DNA of 64,000 bases, from the NCBI GenBank assembly GCA_035943635.1, contig DASZBX010000067.1, positions 62,001 through 126,000 of the forward strand, in the 5' to 3' direction. How positions within the stretch are numbered: position 1 is the stretch's first letter; the number at the start of each line of letters is the position of its first letter. Source of the DNA: DASZBX01 sp035943635 (lineage in GTDB: Bacteria; Actinomycetota; Actinomycetes; Streptomycetales; Catenulisporaceae). A program made the translations under genes and the position numbers. Shown in pieces: positions 28,473-37,626 of the stretch. The notes under the pieces are model-generated. The model was not told the origin of the DNA. It did not search any database and saw only the letters and a program-made list of their open reading frames with translations.

Positions 28473-29588
28473 TTGTCCCACGCATCGTTCACCGGCGGTT
28501 CCCCGTCCGGTTCCGCCCCCGATTCCGTTCACTCCCTGCTCGCCGGCTGCGGCTGGACCGCCGACCTCGACGAGTCCTTCGCCCCGCTGGCCGCGGCCGG
28601 CCTGACCCCGGCCCGGATCGCCCGGGTCGACCGCGGCCGGTGCGACCTGCTGGTCGCCGACCCCGGGTCCGGCGGGCTGCGCACCGTCCGGGCCGACTCC
28701 CGGGCGGTCGGCGACCCGGATCCGCTCAACTGCCCCTGCACCGGCGACTGGTGCGCGGTCGACCTGGCCGCCGAGCCGCTGCCCGCGGTCGCCGCGCTGC
28801 TGCCGCGCAGCACGGCCGTCGTGCGCAAGGGCGCGGGGCGTTCCTCGGTCGGCCAGGTGCTGGCCGCGAACGTCGACACGGTTTTGATCGCGGTCTCGCT
28901 GGCCGCGGACCCGGACCTCGGCCGGATCGAGCGCTTCCTCGCCCTGGCCTGGGAGAGCGGCGCCCAACCGCTGGTCGTGCTGACCAAGGCCGACCTGGTC
29001 GAGGACGCGGGCTTCATCCTGGCCGACGTGCAGGAGATCGCCCCCGGCGCGACCGTGCTCGCGGTCAGCGCCGAGACCGGCGCGGGGATGGACGTCCTGC
29101 GGGCCTGCACCACCGGTTCCAGCGCCCTGATCGGCCAGTCCGGCGCGGGCAAGTCCACCCTGCTCAACGCGCTCGCCGGAGCCGCGGTGATGGCGGTCCA
29201 GCAGACCCGGTCGGCGGACGAGAAGGGCCGGCACACCACCACCACCCGGGAACTGACCCCGTTGCCCGGCGGGGGAGTGGTGATCGACACCCCGGGCCTG
29301 CGCGGCGTCGGCCTCTACGGCGGCGAGGGCCTGTCCCAGGCCTTCGCCGACATCGAGGACCTGGCCCAGGGCTGCCGCTTCGACGACTGCGCGCACGCGA
29401 CCGAGCCCGCCTGCGCGGTCCAGGCCGCCCTCGCCGACGGCACGCTGTCGGAGCGGCGGATGGAGAGCTACCTGAAGTTGCAGCGCGAGAACGAGTGGAT
29501 CGCCTCGCGCAGCGACGCCCGCCTGGCCGCCGAACGCCGCAAGAAGTGGATCGCCATGTCCAAGAGCGGTTCCAAGCCGCGGCCGTGA
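28473..29588 (+). CDS. rsgA: Ribosome small-subunit-dependent GTPase A
   Basis: Assembly GTPase that checks the 30S subunit. 371 residues from TTG after GAAGGG. Order is the circularly permuted one of this family: OB fold (about 35-115), then G4 (TKAD), G5, G1 GQSGAGKS (221-228) and G3 (DTPGLRGV), then the zinc domain with ligands in CRFDDCAHATEPAC. It is followed by a strong hairpin terminator. Confidence 0.93.
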   Translation: MSHASFTGGSPSGSAPDSVHSLLAGCGWTADLDESFAPLAAAGLTPARIARVDRGRCDLLVADPGSGGLRTVRADSRAVGDPDPLNCPCTGDWCAVDLAAEPLPAVAALLPRSTAVVRKGAGRSSVGQVLAANVDTVLIAVSLAADPDLGRIERFLALAWESGAQPLVVLTKADLVEDAGFILADVQEIAPGATVLAVSAETGAGMDVLRACTTGSSALIGQSGAGKSTLLNALAGAAVMAVQQTRSADEKGRHTTTTRELTPLPGGGVVIDTPGLRGVGLYGGEGLSQAFADIEDLAQGCRFDDCAHATEPACAVQAALADGTLSERRMESYLKLQRENEWIASRSDARLAAERRKKWIAMSKSGSKPRP

Positions 29589-29609
29589 CGCTCCACGCAG
29601 GGTGCTGAC

Positions 29610-29652
29610 GATCTCCTGCGGCGTGGTCCGAAAGGCCGCGCCGCAGGAGATC
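29610..29652 (+). terminator. Hairpin terminator after rsgA
   Basis: Perfect 14-bp arms (GATCTCCTGCGGCG and its complement) flank a 15-base segment that can extend the stem through G-U and G-C pairs. It lies 21 bases after the rsgA stop. Confidence 0.85.
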
Positions 29653-29867
29653 ATCACGACGTATCCTGAAGAGGACGTGAACTCGGCAGGGATCTGGCCG
29701 CGCGACCGGCAGCAGCCGGTGCCGGCGGTGGGGCCGGATCACCCGGTCCGGTGAATAATCGCTGGCTGCGCCAGCCGATCGGCCGTACGCTCAGCCCTCG
29801 TATCCGCAGTGGTGCCCTCGTCCGTCTTCGCATACGGACCCGGTGCACCCCGACGAAGGAGGCTGTC

Positions 29868-30122
29868 ATGTACCGCGAAGAAGAGTTCGACTCGTCCTTT
29901 TGAGCCCGCGCTCGAACCGCTCAGCAAGCGCCGCCGGGGGTTCCCCCAGCGAGACCCGGGTCAAGCGCGGGCGCCGGGTGATCGGCGGGGACAAGGAACT
30001 GGTCGAGAAACTCGGCGGCCAGGATCCCTGCCCGTGCGGCTCCGGGCGCCGGTTTCCGCCGCTGCTGCCGTCCCGGGGGCGGCTACGACGGGGTCCTGGG
30101 CGACTACTACGTCCGGGACTGA
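29868..30122 (+). pseudogene. SEC-C motif protein disrupted by three +1 frameshifts
   Basis: The ATG at 29868 follows a perfect GAAGGAGG, but the frame stops after 11 codons. A coherent small protein appears only by stepping forward one frame three times: MYREEEFDSS, then FEPALEPLSKRRRG, then TRVKRGRRVIGGDKELVEKL with the zinc motif CPCGSGRRF, then RRCC and GGYDGVLGDYYVRD. The shifts fall near TTTT (29898), the GGGGG/CCCCC runs (29937-29947) and about 30050. SEC-C motifs (CxCGSGxxxxxCC) bind zinc. It is either a decayed gene or several homopolymer base-call errors. Confidence 0.7.
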
Positions 30123-30236
30123 TTCCCGGTACGGGTGGTCCACCCATCGCTCGTTCGGATGAATCAGGGGACGCGCGACGTCCCCGGCCGAGCCGCGGTC
30201 GCGGCCCGGCCGGGGACGTGTACCGTGCGTCCCGGC

Positions 30237-30611
30237 TCAGCTGACGCCGAGCAGGTCCACCACGAAGATCAGGGTCTCGCCCGGCTTGATCGCCTTGGTC
30301 GGGCTCTGGTTGCCGTAGGCCAGGTGGGCCGGGATGGTCAGCCGGCGCCGGCCGCCGACCTTCATGCCGGCCACGCCCTGGTCCCAGCCCGCGATGACCC
30401 GGCCCTTGCCCAGCGGGAACTGGAACGGGGAGTTGCGGTTCCAGGAGGCGTCGAACTCCTCGCCGGTGGAGAACGCGACCCCGACGTAGTGCACGGAGAC
30501 GTTGTGGCCGGCGCCGGCCTCCTCGCCGGTGCCCTCCCAGAGGTCGACGATCTCCAGGTCGGCCGGGGCCGAGCCCTCGGGGAAGTCGATCTCGGGCTTC
30601 TCAAGCGCCAT
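30237..30611 (-). CDS. FKBP-type peptidyl-prolyl cis-trans isomerase (cytoplasmic)
   Basis: 124 residues, a single complete FKBP domain: VHYVGVAFSTGEEFDASW, then FQFPLGKGRVIAGWDQG and ETLIFVVDLLGV (first and second segments trimmed here). No signal peptide, so it acts in the cytoplasm on prolyl bonds. I chose the ATG preceded by AAAGGA. Its first 11 bases overlap the end of the DUF3866 gene, showing coupling. Confidence 0.93.
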   Translation of the reverse strand: MALEKPEIDFPEGSAPADLEIVDLWEGTGEEAGAGHNVSVHYVGVAFSTGEEFDASWNRNSPFQFPLGKGRVIAGWDQGVAGMKVGGRRRLTIPAHLAYGNQSPTKAIKPGETLIFVVDLLGVS

Positions 30612-31740
30612 CGTTGTGGTCCTTTCGCGATCCGTTGTCGCCGTCCACCTTCCCACACCCGGGCGCCGGGCCGGACAGCCCGGCCGCGGCGAGCCGGCCG
30701 GCGGCGGCCGCGGCCAGGAAGTTGGCCCGGTCGGCGGCCAGGCCGCGGCCCATCGTGGACAGCGGGGCCGGACTCGCGGCCAGCGCCTCGTCCAGCCCGG
30801 CGCAGTCGACCTCGCGCAGGTCGTGCCGGCCGGCCAGCTCCGCCGCCTGCTCGCGCACCTTGTCCCAGAACGGCCCCGGCTCGGCCGGCACGGCCAGTTC
30901 GGCCCGGGCCAGGGCGACCCGGCCGTAGGCGGTCACGCTGTGGTGGCTCAGGCCCAGGTGCCGTTCCCGGGCGTCGGCCTCGGAGACCCGCAGCACGCCC
31001 ACCGGGCGCCCGCCGAGCACCGCGGCGGCGTTGACCGCCTCCCCGCAGCCGACCCCGGAGAAGCCCCAGCGGGTGCCGGTGCCCAGGTTGCCCGGGCCCT
31101 GGGTGAGCACGGCCACGTCGGCCTGCTGGATCAGCCGGGCGGTCAGCAGCCCGGTGTGCACGGTCACCGCCTCCAGGTCGCCGCCGAAGGCCTGGCCCAC
31201 GGTGACCGTCCCGGCCAGCCAGCCGGCCTCACGCAACTGCGCCACGGTCCGGGAGAACCACAATGGCAGCGCGCCGCCGTCGCTCATCACGTAGACGATC
31301 CGGGTGCCCGGCCGGTCGGCCAGGATCGCCGCGCACACGGCCGGCAGGGCCGAGTGCAGGTCCGCGGTCACCACCGGCATCCCGTCGATCGAGTCCGCCT
31401 CGCGCAGCAGGTCGTGGTACGGCGAGTCCTGCTCGTCCGCGCCCAGCACGATCGTCTGCAGCGGGGTGTAGCGGGCCTTGACCAGGTGGCCCGGCCCGGG
31501 CGGCGGGTCCGGCGGGAGCCGGTCCGGCAGCGCGGTCACCATGGCGTAGCCGCCGGTGCCCAGGCCCAGGTTCTGCGCGGTGGTGTTGAGCAGCACCCGG
31601 TCGCCGACCGTGGGTTGTCCGACCAGAGCCGGAAACGCCAGCGCCTTAACAGACGCCTCGCCGACCTGTACGGTCAACTCCTGTGCTCCGGGCCAGGCGC
31701 GCCCGAGCGCGGTCACGAGTCCCTCTCGCCAGCTGATCAC
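30601..31740 (-). CDS. DUF3866 family protein
   Basis: 379 residues from a GTG that is probably leaderless. It fits DUF3866, a conserved actinobacterial family encoded beside pafBC whose function is unknown. Visible are VISWREGLVTAL at the start, a KARYTPLQTIVLGADEQDSP segment (here KARYTPLQ) and a Rossmann-like middle (VVTADLHSALPAV; YVMSDGGALPLWFS; VLTQGPGNLGTGTRWGFSG, shortened). It is divergent from pafB and overlaps the FKBP gene by 11 bases. Confidence 0.85.
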   Translation of the reverse strand: MISWREGLVTALGRAWPGAQELTVQVGEASVKALAFPALVGQPTVGDRVLLNTTAQNLGLGTGGYAMVTALPDRLPPDPPPGPGHLVKARYTPLQTIVLGADEQDSPYHDLLREADSIDGMPVVTADLHSALPAVCAAILADRPGTRIVYVMSDGGALPLWFSRTVAQLREAGWLAGTVTVGQAFGGDLEAVTVHTGLLTARLIQQADVAVLTQGPGNLGTGTRWGFSGVGCGEAVNAAAVLGGRPVGVLRVSEADARERHLGLSHHSVTAYGRVALARAELAVPAEPGPFWDKVREQAAELAGRHDLREVDCAGLDEALAASPAPLSTMGRGLAADRANFLAAAAAGRLAAAGLSGPAPGCGKVDGDNGSRKDHNDGA

Positions 31741-31747
31741 ACCGACA

Positions 31748-31753
31748 GCATAG
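31748..31753 (-). promoter_or_regulatory. -10 element of a leaderless promoter for the DUF3866 gene
   Basis: On the minus strand TATGCT ends seven bases before the GTG start, so transcription would begin at or next to the first codon. No -35 hexamer is obvious. Confidence 0.6.
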
Positions 31754-32052
31754 AGAGTCGGCGGCGCGGCCCGCGGCCGGACCGGCGGCCGGCCCGAGGC
31801 CGGGGCCCGGACGTCCGGCGGGAGGCGGACGGGAGTCTGACGGGGCGTCGGCAAAGGCGTCCCGCGGGCGTCCCGGGGGAATCCGGGTGATGGCTCCGGG
31901 GGACGCTCCGAGACGGCCGCAGGGGCGTCGGAAAGGCGTCTGCGGGGCGCCGTTCGCCGCCGTTCGCCGCACCGGGACGGGTGCGGGAGACGGCGGCGAC
32001 CAGATAGCTTTGACGGACACATCACGGCCGTGCCGATCGAAGGGAACCGAGG

Positions 32053-33306
32053 ATGCCGGCGACGAAGACCGAACGGCTGGTCAATCTGGTGATCTGCCTG
32101 CTCGCGACCCGGACCTTCGTGCCGAAGGAGCGGTTGCGGGCCACCCTGGAGCCCTACCGGGCCTGCTCCTCGGACGAGGCCTTCGAGCGGATGTTCGAAC
32201 GGGACAAGGAGGAACTGCGCCAGCTCGGCATCCCGCTGGAGGTCGGCGCGGTCAACGCCTACTTCGAGGACGAGATCGGCTACCGGATCGCCCCGGGCGA
32301 GTACGCCCTGCCCGAGCTGGAGCTCGAACCGGACGAGGCCGCGGCGCTCGGCCTGGCCGCCCGGTTCTGGCAGCAGGCCACCCTGGCCCAGGCCGCCTCC
32401 TCGGCGTTGCTCAAGCTCAAGGCCGCGGGCGTGGAGATCGGGGACCCCTCGCCGGCCGGGATCGAGCCGCGGGTGCGGGCCGAGGCGCCCGCCTTCGAAC
32501 CGCTGCTCGAGGCGGTCTACGAGCGGCAGATCGTGCGGTTCCCGTACCGCCGCGGGGACGGCCAGTCGGCGGTGCGCGAGGTCGAGCCGTGGACCATCGA
32601 CTCCTGGCGCGGCCGCTGGTACCTGGCCGGATTCGACGTCGGCCGCGGCGACGCCCGGGTGTTCCGGCTGGACCGGATCACCGGTCCGGTGCTGCTCACC
32701 GGCCGGGCGCCGAGCCACAAGGCCCCGGCCCGATTGGATGTGCGAGCGCAGGTGGAGGCCTACGCGGCCGGTTCCAGCAGCGAGCCGAGCCAGGTCGCGA
32801 CCCTGCTGGCCCGGCCCGGGACCTGCTTCCAGCTGCGCCGGATGGCCAGTGAGGTCACGGCCGGTCCGGAGGGCTGGGACACCCTGACCGTGGCCTTCGG
32901 CAACGAGGCCAGCGGCTGGCTGGCCGAGTTCGGCGCCGACCTGGTGGTCCTGGAGCCGCCCGGCCTGCGCCGGAACGTGATCGCCCGGCTCCGGGCGCAG
33001 GTACCGCAGGAGGCCGGGCCGAGCGCCGCGCCGGCCGCGCCGGGGCGGGCTCCGGAGGCCGGCCAAGGCAAAATTTCGGATAAATCTTCGAACGCATGTT
33101 CAGGCCCAGTGAATCAGGCTTCTGTATCCGTTCCGGCGGTCACGGTGCCCGGCCCGCGGACCGAGTCCGTCCCGGCCGGCTCCGCATCCCCGGAGGCGCC
33201 GCGGCGCGAACCGGTCGCCGCTGTGGCCGCGGCCGCCGCGGCGCCCGGACCGGAGACGGACCGGCCGTCCGCCGACGGCGCCGACGTCGTGGAGGTGGCC
33301 GCGTGA
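32053..33306 (+). CDS. pafB: WYL-domain transcriptional regulator PafB
   Basis: With PafC it forms the PafBC activator of the LexA-independent DNA damage response. 417 residues: winged helix (1-90), WYL domain (about 140-230; SWRGRWYLAGFDVGR) and the C-terminal WCX domain to about residue 325. The last 90 residues are an extra Ala/Pro-rich tail not found in ordinary PafB. The start of this tail is encoded by an A+T-rich patch (33070-33105) containing LexA-box-like half-sites. The stop overlaps the pafC GTG (GTGA). Confidence 0.93.
   Translation: MPATKTERLVNLVICLLATRTFVPKERLRATLEPYRACSSDEAFERMFERDKEELRQLGIPLEVGAVNAYFEDEIGYRIAPGEYALPELELEPDEAAALGLAARFWQQATLAQAASSALLKLKAAGVEIGDPSPAGIEPRVRAEAPAFEPLLEAVYERQIVRFPYRRGDGQSAVREVEPWTIDSWRGRWYLAGFDVGRGDARVFRLDRITGPVLLTGRAPSHKAPARLDVRAQVEAYAAGSSSEPSQVATLLARPGTCFQLRRMASEVTAGPEGWDTLTVAFGNEASGWLAEFGADLVVLEPPGLRRNVIARLRAQVPQEAGPSAAPAAPGRAPEAGQGKISDKSSNACSGPVNQASVSVPAVTVPGPRTESVPAGSASPEAPRREPVAAVAAAAAAPGPETDRPSADGADVVEVAA
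33088..33103 (+). promoter_or_regulatory. Degenerate SOS (LexA) box inside the 3' part of pafB
   Basis: TCGAACGCATGTTCAG has a perfect left half-site TCGAAC and a 4-of-6 right half-site at the correct spacing of four. Just upstream TCGGATAAATCTTCGA (33076-33091) is a second imperfect match sharing the A+T-rich context of the perfect box at 49 kb. Binding is unproven. Confidence 0.35.
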
Positions 33307-34265
33307 CCAGTGCCGTGACCCAGGTCGAGCGTCTGCTCAACCTCGTGCCCTACCTGCGCAGCCACCCCGGCACCACGGTCGGCGAGGTGGCCGAGGAGTT
33401 CGGCGTCACCCAGAAGCAGGTGGCCAAGGACCTGAACCTGCTGTGGTTCTGCGGGCTGCCCGGCGGGTTCGCCGACGACCTGATGGAGGCGCACGTCGCC
33501 GAGGGCGGCGCGATCCACCTGGAGAACCCGGCCGAGCAGATCGTGCGCCCGCTGCGGCTGTCCACCCGGGAGGCGGTGGCCCTGCTGGTCGCCCTGCGCG
33601 CGCTCGCGCAGGTGCCCGGCCTGGCCGACCGGGACGCGCTGAGCCGGGCGATCGCCAAGCTGGAGGGGGTCACCGGCGAGGCCGCCGTGGTCGCCGAACG
33701 CCTCTCGGTCGCCTTCGAGGCCCGCGACGTGGTGATGGCCGCGGTGCAGGAGGCCCTGGTGAACAAGCGGCTGGTGCACCTGCGCTACTACGTGGCCTCG
33801 CGGGACGAGATCACCGAACGGGACGTGGACCCGGTCCAGGTGGCGCTGCTGTCCGGCCAGGCCTACCTGGAGGGCTGGTGCCGGTCCTCGGCCGCGATGC
33901 GGATGTTCCGGCTGGACCGGGTGATGGCGATCGAGGTGCTCGACCGGCCCAGCGCGCCGCCGGCCGACGCGGTCCGGCTGGACCTGACCGACTCGGCCGT
34001 CTCCGCCCTGCGCACCGACGCCGCCGACCCGCTGGCCGTGCTGGAACTGGCCGCCGACTCGCGCTGGGTGCCCGAGTACTACCCCTGCGAACTGGTCGAG
34101 GAGCTGCCGGACGGCGGCCTGCGGGTGGGCATGCGGGTGGCCGACCAGGACCGGATCCGCCGGCTGGTGCTGCGCCTGGGCGGCAGCGTGCGGGTGCTCG
34201 GACCGGCCGAGTTCGTCGACGAGGTCCGGCAGACCGCGCAGGCGGCGCTGGCCAACTACGCCTGA
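33303..34265 (+). CDS. pafC: WYL-domain transcriptional regulator PafC
   Basis: 320 residues, partner of PafB. N-terminal winged helix (TQVERLLNLVPYLRSHPGTT; core VAEEFGVTQKQVAKDL), WYL domain about residues 150-225 (LVHLRYYVASRDE; YLEGWCRSS) and a WCX domain. WYL domains are thought to sense single-stranded nucleic acid. The GTG start overlaps the pafB stop by four bases, so both subunits should be made in step. It is followed by a hairpin terminator. Confidence 0.95.
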   Translation: MTSAVTQVERLLNLVPYLRSHPGTTVGEVAEEFGVTQKQVAKDLNLLWFCGLPGGFADDLMEAHVAEGGAIHLENPAEQIVRPLRLSTREAVALLVALRALAQVPGLADRDALSRAIAKLEGVTGEAAVVAERLSVAFEARDVVMAAVQEALVNKRLVHLRYYVASRDEITERDVDPVQVALLSGQAYLEGWCRSSAAMRMFRLDRVMAIEVLDRPSAPPADAVRLDLTDSAVSALRTDAADPLAVLELAADSRWVPEYYPCELVEELPDGGLRVGMRVADQDRIRRLVLRLGGSVRVLGPAEFVDEVRQTAQAALANYA

Positions 34266-34266
34266 T

Positions 34267-34292
34267 CGGCGCCGATACCCAAACCGGCGCCG
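34267..34292 (+). terminator. Hairpin terminator after pafC
   Basis: Eight-base arms CGGCGCCG on both sides of a ten-base loop, immediately after the pafC stop. Confidence 0.65.
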
Positions 34293-34304
34293 GCCGGGCC
34301 CTCG

Positions 34305-34664
34305 TCACCCGGCGTCGACGCGGACCGGGAGCGCCTCCAGGCCGTGCATCAGGCTGGTCCGGCGCCACCGCAGCTCCTGCGCCGGCACGGCGAGCGACAG
34401 GTCCGGGAACCGGGCCGGCAGCGGGCCGAAGACGACCTCGGCCTCCATCCGGGCCAGCGCGGCGCCGAGGCAGTAGTGGATTCCGTGCCCGAACGCCAGG
34501 TGCCCGCCGGCCTCCCGGTCGAGGTCGAGCCGGTCCGGCTCGGGGTACTGCTCCGGATCCCGGTTGGCCGCCGCGGTCGCGAGCACGACCCACTCGGCCG
34601 GCGGGATGGTCACGCCCCCGATCGCCACCTCCTCGGTGGTGAACCGGTCGGTCGCGTGCTTGAA
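34305..34664 (-). pseudogene. 3' fragment of a cytochrome P450 gene
   Basis: Roughly 120 codons encode only the C-terminal part of a P450: FKHATDRFTTEEVAIGGV, then NRDPEQYPEPDRLDL and the heme-binding loop FGHGIHYCLGA with its Cys ligand, then the end of the protein. The I-helix and the ExxR motif are absent, and a stop codon lies in frame just upstream (34110-34112 in mirror terms: 34712-34710). The remaining two thirds of the gene are missing. A GTG at 34628 could start a short product but it could not be an enzyme. Confidence 0.85.
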
Positions 34665-35177
34665 TCGCCCGCACAGCCGGCTGCGACCGCCGAGGCCGTT
34701 CCAAGATCTTCAGCGGACTGCTAGACCGCGGGTTCCGCCGCCCGCCAGGGGATTTTCCGCAGCCGCCCGGGCCGTCCGCTCAGAGCCCTGATCGATGTGT
34801 CTGCGTGGCCTGACCGGCCTTCGCGGCGCGGCTTGTGGCCGCGCCGCTCGATGCTCGTCGGCTCAGACAGTGCGCGGCGGGCCGGTCGGGCACCGCCTGG
34901 AGAAGGTCGACTGCTGCCATGGTCCCGGAAGATCCACGAGTCGGCTCGGGGTATGAGTGGCCAACATTCCAGGATTTCATACCGACCCCAGAATAGCGAG
35001 TCTGGTACCCGATTATTCTCCGGTTCTTAGCGAGCCCGTAACGTGGCACCGGTTCACTGAGTGCTGACCGGAGAGCAGCGGGACAGGATGTCGGCTCCCG
35101 GTCGCATGACGTATTCCGGCCGGACGGGAAGACCACAAGGTGACCGAGCAGCACGTTCGTCGACAGGGCGGGACGCG
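34665..35177. other. Intergenic region, probably degraded sequence
   Basis: About 510 bases between the P450 fragment and the sugar importer. The G+C content is locally lower. I find no recognisable protein on either strand and no clear operator. The promoter of the importer must lie toward the right end. Confidence 0.4.
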
Positions 35178-36128
35178 GTGAGCGCCCTGGCCACCACCGC
35201 GCCCGAGCCGGCCGTCCGGTCCGGCCGGACCCGGCGCCCGGTGCGCGACTTCCGCCGCTCCCCGTGGGGGCTGGCCTACTCGGCCCCGGCGGTGCTGATC
35301 TTCGCCCTGTTCATCATCATCCCGACCGGGTACACCTTCTACGTCTCGCTCTGGCACTGGCAGTCGGCCGACCCGGCCTACTCCAAGTTCCTCGGCGTCA
35401 AGAACTACACCCGGCTGTTCGAGCAGGGATCGCCGTCCTTCCTCGGCAGCTTCGCCCACTCGCTCTACTTCGCCTCGGCCATGGTGGTCGGCGGCACCGC
35501 GATCTCGCTCGGCTGCGCCCTGCTGCTCCAGCGCGGCGGGCGGCTGCTGAACACCAGCCGGCTGGCCGTCTACATGCCGCACGCCACCCCGGTCATCGCC
35601 ACCTCGATGGCCTGGGTGTGGATCTTCGACCCGCAGTTCGGCCTGGCCAACTGGGCGCTGCGCTCGGCCGGCCTGCCGACCTCGGCCTGGCTCAGCTCCT
35701 CCGGGGCGGCCATGCCGGCCGTGATCGTGTACTCGCTCTGGCACGAGGTCGGCTTCACCACGGTGATCTTCCTCGGCGGCCTGGCCGTCATCTCGGACGA
35801 GCTCGGCGAGGCGGCCCAGGTGGACGGCTGCACGCCCTGGCAGGAGTTCTGGCACATCACCTGGGCCCAGCTGCGGCCGGTGGTCACCTTCGTGGTGCTG
35901 CTGACCACGATCACCTCGCTGCAGGCGTTCACCCAGTTCTACGAGATGGCCCAGGGCGGTCCGGACAACGCGACCACGACCCTGAGCTACCTGATCTTCT
36001 ACGAGGCCATCTCCCTGGCCGACGACGGCTACGGAGCCGCGATCGCCGTGGTGCTGTTCTTCATCACGGTCTTCTTCACCCTCGTCCGGCGGCGCACCAC
36101 CTCCTCCGAATCGGCCGGCCTGTACTGA
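35178..36128 (+). CDS. Sugar-type ABC transporter permease (MalF/UgpA-like)
   Basis: 316 residues from the preferred GTG at 35178, which follows AGGGCGGGA. An upstream start at 35061 is open but has no ribosome-binding site. Six membrane helices begin at about residue 30 and the cytoplasmic EAA loop reads GEAAQVDGCTPWQEFWHITW. It belongs to the CUT1 family and would pair with the MalG-like permease at 37.6 kb. The permease genes unusually flank the binding-protein gene. No ATPase is encoded, so a shared MsiK-type ATPase is likely. Confidence 0.9.
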   Translation: MSALATTAPEPAVRSGRTRRPVRDFRRSPWGLAYSAPAVLIFALFIIIPTGYTFYVSLWHWQSADPAYSKFLGVKNYTRLFEQGSPSFLGSFAHSLYFASAMVVGGTAISLGCALLLQRGGRLLNTSRLAVYMPHATPVIATSMAWVWIFDPQFGLANWALRSAGLPTSAWLSSSGAAMPAVIVYSLWHEVGFTTVIFLGGLAVISDELGEAAQVDGCTPWQEFWHITWAQLRPVVTFVVLLTTITSLQAFTQFYEMAQGGPDNATTTLSYLIFYEAISLADDGYGAAIAVVLFFITVFFTLVRRRTTSSESAGLY

Positions 36129-36239
36129 CGCCCACCCGGCATCCACAGGCACCCCCGGCCGACGGCGGAACCCGCCGGCAGCACGAAGTCCCGTCCGGTA
36201 CGACAACCTCCCCGAAGAGAAAAGGTGGGTTCGCACACC

Positions 36240-37607
36240 ATGCGACCTCAGTCATCGAAGATCGACGCGATCCGGCGCGCCGCGGCCACCCGCCGCGCCG
36301 CCGCGGCATCCGTCGCCACCCTCCTGGCGTTCGGCGCGACGGCCTGTGCGGGCGGCGCGTCCACGCCGGCCGCGGGCTCCGGCACCTCGGCCGCCGCCGC
36401 GACCCCGCTGCCGACCGTCACCGGCCCGGTGACCATCACCTACGACGAGGTCGACTCGTCCGGCACGCTCAAGAGCACCCTGGCCACGGTGGTGGCGAAC
36501 TTCCAGAAGGCCAACCCGGACATCACGGTCAAGCTCGACGTCTACTCCAACTACACCGCCCTGCAGACCGCGGACACGGCCAAGCTGGCCGCCCACAACG
36601 CCCCGACCATGGCCCAGGCCTACGAGAGCTGGGCCGCGACCTACGCCGCGACCAACTCGATCGTGCCGATCAGCACACTGGCCGGAACCTCGGACCCGGC
36701 CGAACTGGACACCTTCTACGCCGGGGTCAAGAAAGACCTCTACCTGCCGGACGGCAAGCTATCCATGTGGCCGGTGGGCAAGAGCGTCCAGGTCTTCTTC
36801 TACAACAAGAATCTGTACTCCGCCGACGGGCTGACCGTCCCGTCCACCTGGTCCGACTTCGCCACCGACGCCAAGGCCGTGAGCAAGGGCGGGGTGACCG
36901 CGATGACGGTGAACCCGAACTCCGACGCCGAGACCATGCTCGAGATCCTGGCCAACGCGAACGGCACCCCGATGTACGACGCCAAGGGCGCCCCGCAGTT
37001 CACCTCCCCGGCCGCGATCGCCGCCGCCCAGTACATCCTGAACCTCAAGTCCAGCGGCGCCCTCGCGGTCGGCTCCAACGCGCCCGGCAGCTACCCCGGC
37101 GAGGACGCGCTGCTCGGCCAGAAGGGCATGTTCGACCTGTCCTCGACCGCCGGCTACTACTACGAGCAGTCCAAGACCTTCACCACCGGCGCGATGCCGC
37201 TGCCGACCGGGTCGGCCGGCTCGGCCACCGAGATGGCCGGCGCCAACGATGTGGTCTTCAGCTCCGCCACCGAGCAGCAGCAGGCCGCGGCCTGGACCTT
37301 CCTGCAGTACTTCGCCTCGCCCGCGGTGCAGGCGCTGTGGTCCTCCGGCACCGGCTACCTGCCGGCCACCGCGCAGGCCCTGACCGACCCGGCGATGGCC
37401 GCGTTCGTGTCCCAGAACCCGTGGGTCACCGCCGCGGCCGGCTCCCTGGCCACCGCGTTCGTCGACCCGCCGTACCAGTGGGTGACCGCCTGCGGGACCG
37501 ACCTGGAGAACGCGATGGGGGCCATGCTGAGCAACGGCACCGCGCCGTCCGCCGCACTGGGCACCGCGCAGAGCGCCTGCCAGGCCACCGAGACCGCCGA
37601 CCAGTGA
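36240..37607 (+). CDS. Sugar-type ABC transporter substrate-binding lipoprotein
   Basis: 455 residues; the ATG follows AAGGTGGG. The signal peptide has an Arg-rich start and ends in a lipobox (GATAC). It is a family 1 extracellular solute-binding protein: VTITYDEVDSSGTLKSTL, VVANFQKANPDITVKLDVY (both shortened in the family consensus) and a C-terminal EQQQAAAWTFLQYF segment. Overall resemblance is to UgpB/MalE-like binding proteins. The ligand cannot be read from the sequence, but the following phosphatase and hydrolase genes suggest a phosphorylated compound such as a glycerophosphodiester. Confidence 0.9.
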   Translation: MRPQSSKIDAIRRAAATRRAAAASVATLLAFGATACAGGASTPAAGSGTSAAAATPLPTVTGPVTITYDEVDSSGTLKSTLATVVANFQKANPDITVKLDVYSNYTALQTADTAKLAAHNAPTMAQAYESWAATYAATNSIVPISTLAGTSDPAELDTFYAGVKKDLYLPDGKLSMWPVGKSVQVFFYNKNLYSADGLTVPSTWSDFATDAKAVSKGGVTAMTVNPNSDAETMLEILANANGTPMYDAKGAPQFTSPAAIAAAQYILNLKSSGALAVGSNAPGSYPGEDALLGQKGMFDLSSTAGYYYEQSKTFTTGAMPLPTGSAGSATEMAGANDVVFSSATEQQQAAAWTFLQYFASPAVQALWSSGTGYLPATAQALTDPAMAAFVSQNPWVTAAAGSLATAFVDPPYQWVTACGTDLENAMGAMLSNGTAPSAALGTAQSACQATETADQ

Positions 37608-37626
37608 CCGGGAACTGACGACACAC

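Noticed and set aside
34780..35154. Minus-strand 124-codon gene in the gap before the sugar importer
   Set aside because: No recognisable domain, weak codon bias and overlap with the importer's upstream region.
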